Assembly (NCBI GenBank): GCA_900540545.1
Contig: UQGJ01000091.1
Location: 1-8,583 of the forward strand
DNA: 8,583 nt
Direction: 5' to 3'
Origin: an uncultured Eubacteriales bacterium
GTDB lineage: Bacteria; Bacillota; Clostridia; Oscillospirales; Oscillospiraceae
Shown: positions 5,789-8,583 of the stretch, one piece after another
Layout of the letters: every line of letters begins with the position of its first letter
How positions within the stretch are numbered: the first letter of the stretch is position 1
Position numbers and translations under genes: made by a program
The notes under the pieces: model-generated
Databases searched by the model: none
Seen by the model: only the letters and a program-made list of their open reading frames with translations
Told to the model about the DNA's origin: nothing

Positions 5789-7491
5789 GGTTCTTCACCT
5801 CCGCTTTTTGTGATGGGGAGGGTGATGCGGATGCAGGTACCGGGGCCCTGGACGGGAATGAAGCGCAGTCCGTGGCCTGGGCCGTAGTGGAGGCGCAGGA
5901 TGGCGTCCACGTTGTGCAGGCCCAGATGGCGGCCGGGGCCGGGCAAAATCTCGCTCTGGAAGTTGCGCAGGCTCTCCTCCGACATGCCGCAGCCGTCGTC
6001 TCGGACGGTGAGGACCAGCTCGCCGCCGTGGGCCTTGGCGGTGATGGTGATGGTGCCGCCGGAGGCGTCGAAGCCGTGGACAATGGCGTTTTCCACCAGG
6101 GGCTGGAGCATGAGCTTGGGGACCAGAGCGTCCAGGACGGATACGTCGGCCTGGATGTTCAGCTCGAAGGCCCCGGAGAAGCGTATCTTCTGGATCTCCA
6201 CGTAGCGGTCCAGCAGATGCAGCTCCTGGGACAGGGGGACGAACTCGTCGGCGGAGATGCTGCTGCGGAGGATGTCGGCCAGGTCGGCGGAGATGGTGGC
6301 CACCTCGGGGACCTGGTTGATCTTGCCCAGCCACTTCACCGTGTCCAAGGTGTTATAGAGGAAGTGGGGGTTGAGCTGGGCCTGCATCATCCTGATCTGG
6401 GCGTCGCCCAGCTCCTTCTGCTGGCGGAGGGAGTCGGCCAGGTTGGTCTTGAGGCGCTGGGTCATGCGGTTGAAGCGGCCCGCCAATTGGCTCATCTCGT
6501 CGGTGCCGGAGACGGGGAGGCGGACGTCCAGGTCCCCCTCCTCCACCGAGGCCATGGCGCTGTTGAGGGCGCGGATGGGGGCGAAGAGCTGCCGGGTGAA
6601 GCCCATGGAGACGGCCACGCACAGGCCCAGGCACAGCAGGATGGAGAAGGCGGCGGCCAGGTAGAGCAGGCGGGTGATCCAGTCGGCCAGGGGCTTGGGC
6701 TGCTGGAGGACCAGGCAGAAGCCGGTGGCGCCGTGCTCCAGGACGTGATAGGTATAGGCCCCCGCCGGGTCGGACAGGCCCTGCCCGGCCAGGAGCTGGG
6801 CCCGGAGGCGGGGGGCCAGGGCGTCGTCCCGGAGGGAGGGGGAGGCGTAGACCGGGGACCAGAAGGGGTCCAGGAGCAGCACATCGCTGGTGGCCCCGTA
6901 CTTGCCGTCGAAAAGGCGGCGGAAATGGGCCTCGGTGAGGTCGGCCACCACATAGCCCAGGACCCGGCCCCGGTCCCGGACGGCCAGGGCGGCGCGCATA
7001 CAGGCCGCCGGCGCCGCGCCGCCGTAGGCGGCCACGTCCCGGTAGACGATGCCCTCGGCCTCCCGGGCGGCGGCCAGGACCCCCCAGTTGGCGGGCAGGG
7101 CGGGGACGGCCGAGCGGGCGGTGGAGTAGAGCCGCTTCCCGGCGGCGTCGTAGAGGGAGAAGTCGGCGTCCCGCAGGAGGGCGGCGGCGGAGGTGTAGAG
7201 GGTGTTATAGACGTTCTGGGCGTCGGCGGGGGCGGGGTCGGACAGGGCCCGGAGGACCATAGGGTGGACCTGGAGGTCCTCCATGACCCCCTGGCAGCCG
7301 GAGAGCAGCTCGCCCAGGTCGCCGGAGAGGGTGGCCAGCTGGGTGCGGGCGGTCTCCTCGGCGTTGTTGGTCAGGGAGACCTGGAAGATATTCAGCATGA
7401 GCAGGGCGCAGACCACCAGGGGCACGATGCCGATGACCAGGAAGGACAGCAGCAGCTTGCCCCGGAAGGAGGAGCGGAGGGGGCGGCTCAT
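5782..7491 (-). CDS. Membrane sensor histidine kinase (YesM/LytS-type, HptS-like)
   Basis: 569-residue sensor kinase. Transmembrane helix 1 lies near residues 12-35 and helix 2 near 273-296, with an extracytoplasmic sensor domain of about 235 residues between them. A HAMP domain (~297-350) follows. The His_kinase domain carries the phospho-acceptor H376 in QLNPHFLYN, and the ATPase domain has an N box QPLVENAIVHG (E467, N468), DDGCGM (498-503) and a GLHN box (524-527). This order is standard for kinases paired with AraC-type regulators. The start at 7491 is chosen by GGAGGG (7498-7503) at 6 nt. Its ATG overlaps the TGA of the solute-binding protein by 4 bp (ATGA). The open frame continues upstream through another frame of the binding-protein gene, which is a GC-bias artefact. 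The adjacent lipoprotein probably works with the sensor domain (inference from gene order). Confidence 0.95.
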   Translation of the reverse strand: MSRPLRSSFRGKLLLSFLVIGIVPLVVCALLMLNIFQVSLTNNAEETARTQLATLSGDLGELLSGCQGVMEDLQVHPMVLRALSDPAPADAQNVYNTLYTSAAALLRDADFSLYDAAGKRLYSTARSAVPALPANWGVLAAAREAEGIVYRDVAAYGGAAPAACMRAALAVRDRGRVLGYVVADLTEAHFRRLFDGKYGATSDVLLLDPFWSPVYASPSLRDDALAPRLRAQLLAGQGLSDPAGAYTYHVLEHGATGFCLVLQQPKPLADWITRLLYLAAAFSILLCLGLCVAVSMGFTRQLFAPIRALNSAMASVEEGDLDVRLPVSGTDEMSQLAGRFNRMTQRLKTNLADSLRQQKELGDAQIRMMQAQLNPHFLYNTLDTVKWLGKINQVPEVATISADLADILRSSISADEFVPLSQELHLLDRYVEIQKIRFSGAFELNIQADVSVLDALVPKLMLQPLVENAIVHGFDASGGTITITAKAHGGELVLTVRDDGCGMSEESLRNFQSEILPGPGRHLGLHNVDAILRLHYGPGHGLRFIPVQGPGTCIRITLPITKSGGEEPC

Positions 7492-8510
7492 GGCGTTCCC
7501 TCCCCGGTCAACTCGGCCCAGCGGCGGAGGAACTCCTCCTTGATGTCGGAGGCCCATTGGACGTCGTAGGGGATGAGGTTCAGCTCGGATTCCGGGGGAA
7601 GGTCGTCCTGGTCGGCCACGTCCGAGCGGACGGAGCGGCGGGAGAAGTCGCTGACCACCAGAGCCTGGACGTCCTCGCTCTGGACGAACTCCAGGAAGGC
7701 CCTGGCGTTGTCCGGGTGGGGGGCGCGGTTGATGAGGGCGGTGCCGTCGGGGACCGCGCTGGTACCCTCGGCGGGGTAGACGATGGAAATCTCGGCCCCC
7801 TGGGCCTGGCGCTTCAGGGCGGTCTCCTCCAGGGTGACGCCCACGGTGCACTTGCCGTCGGCTACGGCGGCCACCACGTCCCCGGAGTCGGCCAGGACCT
7901 GGCCGTCCAGGTTGGCGGCGAAGCGGGAGAGCTCCTCCCAGTCGTCGCCGGGGAGGCAGGACAGGAGGGTGAGGGCGGCGGTGTAGCTGGAGCCGGAGAC
8001 GGCGGGGTCGGCGAAGGCAATCTTGCCCTTCCAGCGGGGGTCCAGCAGGTCGGACCAGCCGGTGAGATCCCACTGGCTGGCCAGCTTGGGGTTGTAGATG
8101 AGGACCACAGGGAGGGAGGAGAAGGGGGTCCAGGGGTCGCCCTGGGGGCGGAGGCCGGGCTTGAGGGACCCGGCCCCGGAGCAGGCGTAGGGCTGGAAGT
8201 AGTCCACGTAGGCCAGCAGGCTCTCCACGCCGCCGCCGAACATCACGTCGCAGGCGGGGGCGTCGGATTCGGCGGCGATGCGCTCCAACAGCTCGTTGGT
8301 GCCGCCGGTGACCACCTCCACCCACAGGCCGGTGCGCTCCTGGAACTCCTTGACGATGGGGCCGTAGACCTCCTCCTTGTGGGAGGTGTAGACCACCAGG
8401 CGCTGGTCCTCGCCGGGGGCCAGGGAGGCCGCCACGGGGTCCGGGGCGGCGGGGGCGCAGGCGGAGAGAAGCAGGAGGGCGGCGAGGAGGAAAATGACGG
8501 GTTTTCTCAT
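7488..8510 (-). CDS. Lipoprotein solute-binding protein (COG1840, AfuA/HptA-like)
   Basis: 340-residue surface lipoprotein. A short positive N-terminus and hydrophobic core lead to a lipobox LSAC with lipidated C18. The mature part begins with LVVYTSHKEE (38-47) and has a helix EFQERTGLWVE, the GGTNELLERI loop, PVVLIYNPKL (134-143), and the DLLDPRWKGKIAFADPAVSGSSYTA region (154-178), all typical of the type-2 periplasmic-binding family often labelled Fe3+-binding. I see no adjacent tyrosine pair of the kind that holds iron in FbpA-type proteins, so a ferric ligand is doubtful. AfuA and HptA relatives handle sugar phosphates. The ATG at 8510 has AGGAGGG (8517-8523) 6 nt upstream. It is the first visible gene of the operon with the kinase and regulator. 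No permease or ATPase gene follows, which favours sensing over transport, although a transporter could lie outside the window. Confidence 0.92.
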   Translation of the reverse strand: MRKPVIFLLAALLLLSACAPAAPDPVAASLAPGEDQRLVVYTSHKEEVYGPIVKEFQERTGLWVEVVTGGTNELLERIAAESDAPACDVMFGGGVESLLAYVDYFQPYACSGAGSLKPGLRPQGDPWTPFSSLPVVLIYNPKLASQWDLTGWSDLLDPRWKGKIAFADPAVSGSSYTAALTLLSCLPGDDWEELSRFAANLDGQVLADSGDVVAAVADGKCTVGVTLEETALKRQAQGAEISIVYPAEGTSAVPDGTALINRAPHPDNARAFLEFVQSEDVQALVVSDFSRRSVRSDVADQDDLPPESELNLIPYDVQWASDIKEEFLRRWAELTGEGTP

Positions 8511-8530
8511 AATTGGCCCTCCTTTTTTCT

Positions 8531-8539
8531 ATTTTACCA
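8531..8539 (-). promoter_or_regulatory. Possible extended -10 promoter for the three-component operon
   Basis: On the minus strand TGGTAAAAT (8531-8539) fits an extended -10 (TGn plus TAAAAT, 5 of 6). No clear -35 is found 16-18 nt upstream. Transcription would begin near 8524, giving a very short leader around the AGGAGGG site. Weak evidence; the promoter may lie beyond the window. Confidence 0.28.
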
Positions 8540-8582
8540 CAACCGCGAAGCGGTTTGTGGTAAATTGGCATCGTTCGCGGTT
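8533..8582. repeat. Overlapping inverted repeats before the binding-protein gene
   Basis: TTTACCACAACCGC (8533-8546) pairs with 8550-8564 across a GAA loop, with a one-base bulge. The inner segment AACCGCGAA (8541-8549) is also an exact reverse complement of 8574-8582, so two mutually exclusive hairpins are possible. There is no T tract in either direction, so it is not an ordinary terminator. It may be an operator or a leader structure. Confidence 0.5.
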
Positions 8583-8583
8583 C

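Noticed and set aside
5872..7569. 565-codon plus-strand frame opposite the histidine kinase and part of the binding-protein gene
   Set aside because: Gly/Val/Gln-rich shadow of the coding strand with no domain and no suitable ribosome binding site.
8533..8564. Hairpin as a transcription terminator of an upstream gene
   Set aside because: No run of T follows the stem on either strand.
5782..8571. 929-codon frame suggesting a fusion of the histidine kinase with a large N-terminal extension
   Set aside because: The extra 360 codons are Arg/Pro/Gly-rich and lie out of frame over the well-defined lipoprotein gene. The kinase has its own ribosome binding site and first transmembrane helix at 7491.

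Overview
The window looks like a chromosomal segment of a GC-rich, anaerobic, probably spore-lineage Firmicute, most plausibly a gut Oscillospiraceae-type bacterium (Flavonifractor/Intestinimonas-like). This placement is inferred from the strong AGGAGG-type ribosome binding sites, GC-rich codon use with AT-rich promoters, an AbrB/SpoVT regulator, a rubredoxin-fused flavodiiron protein, YesM/YesN-type two-component proteins, and clostridial-style dispersed hairpin repeats. No ribosomal RNA or other strong phylogenetic marker is present. I count seven protein genes and no tRNA, rRNA, CRISPR array or transposase.

Left part (1-1989). A small AbrB-type regulator with a C-terminal four-cysteine knuckle is on the minus strand. 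Its promoter overlaps a perfect 15-bp dyad resembling two facing Spo0A boxes. Upstream of it, also on the minus strand, is a flavodiiron protein with a C-terminal rubredoxin domain (an O2 or NO reductase), followed by a strong intrinsic terminator. Its promoter (TTGACA-N17-TATACT) is divergent from a second near-consensus promoter (TTGACA-N17-TAGAAT). A near-symmetric AT-rich dyad sits between the two -35 boxes and is a candidate shared operator.

Middle (1990-5030). The rightward promoter drives a NifS/IscS-like cysteine desulfurase and, 4 bp downstream, a MATE-family efflux transporter that starts with GTG and takes its ribosome binding site from the end of the desulfurase gene. A ~470-bp non-coding stretch follows. 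It holds a tandem 14-mer, a large imperfect hairpin (about 57-nt arms), several smaller hairpins and a perfect 26-bp palindrome, and ends in a bidirectional terminator.

Right part (5030-8583). A tightly coupled minus-strand operon encodes a lipoprotein solute-binding protein (COG1840/AfuA-like), a membrane sensor histidine kinase of the YesM/LytS type, and an AraC-type response regulator. The genes overlap by 4 and 7 bp. The order and family content match the three-component HptA-HptS-HptR system that senses extracellular hexose phosphate in Staphylococcus aureus. I therefore read this as a binding-protein-assisted signalling system; its transporter target is not in the window. The ligand cannot be read from the sequence. 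The best candidate for novelty is this three-component system, followed by the structured repeat cluster and the two promoter-proximal dyads.
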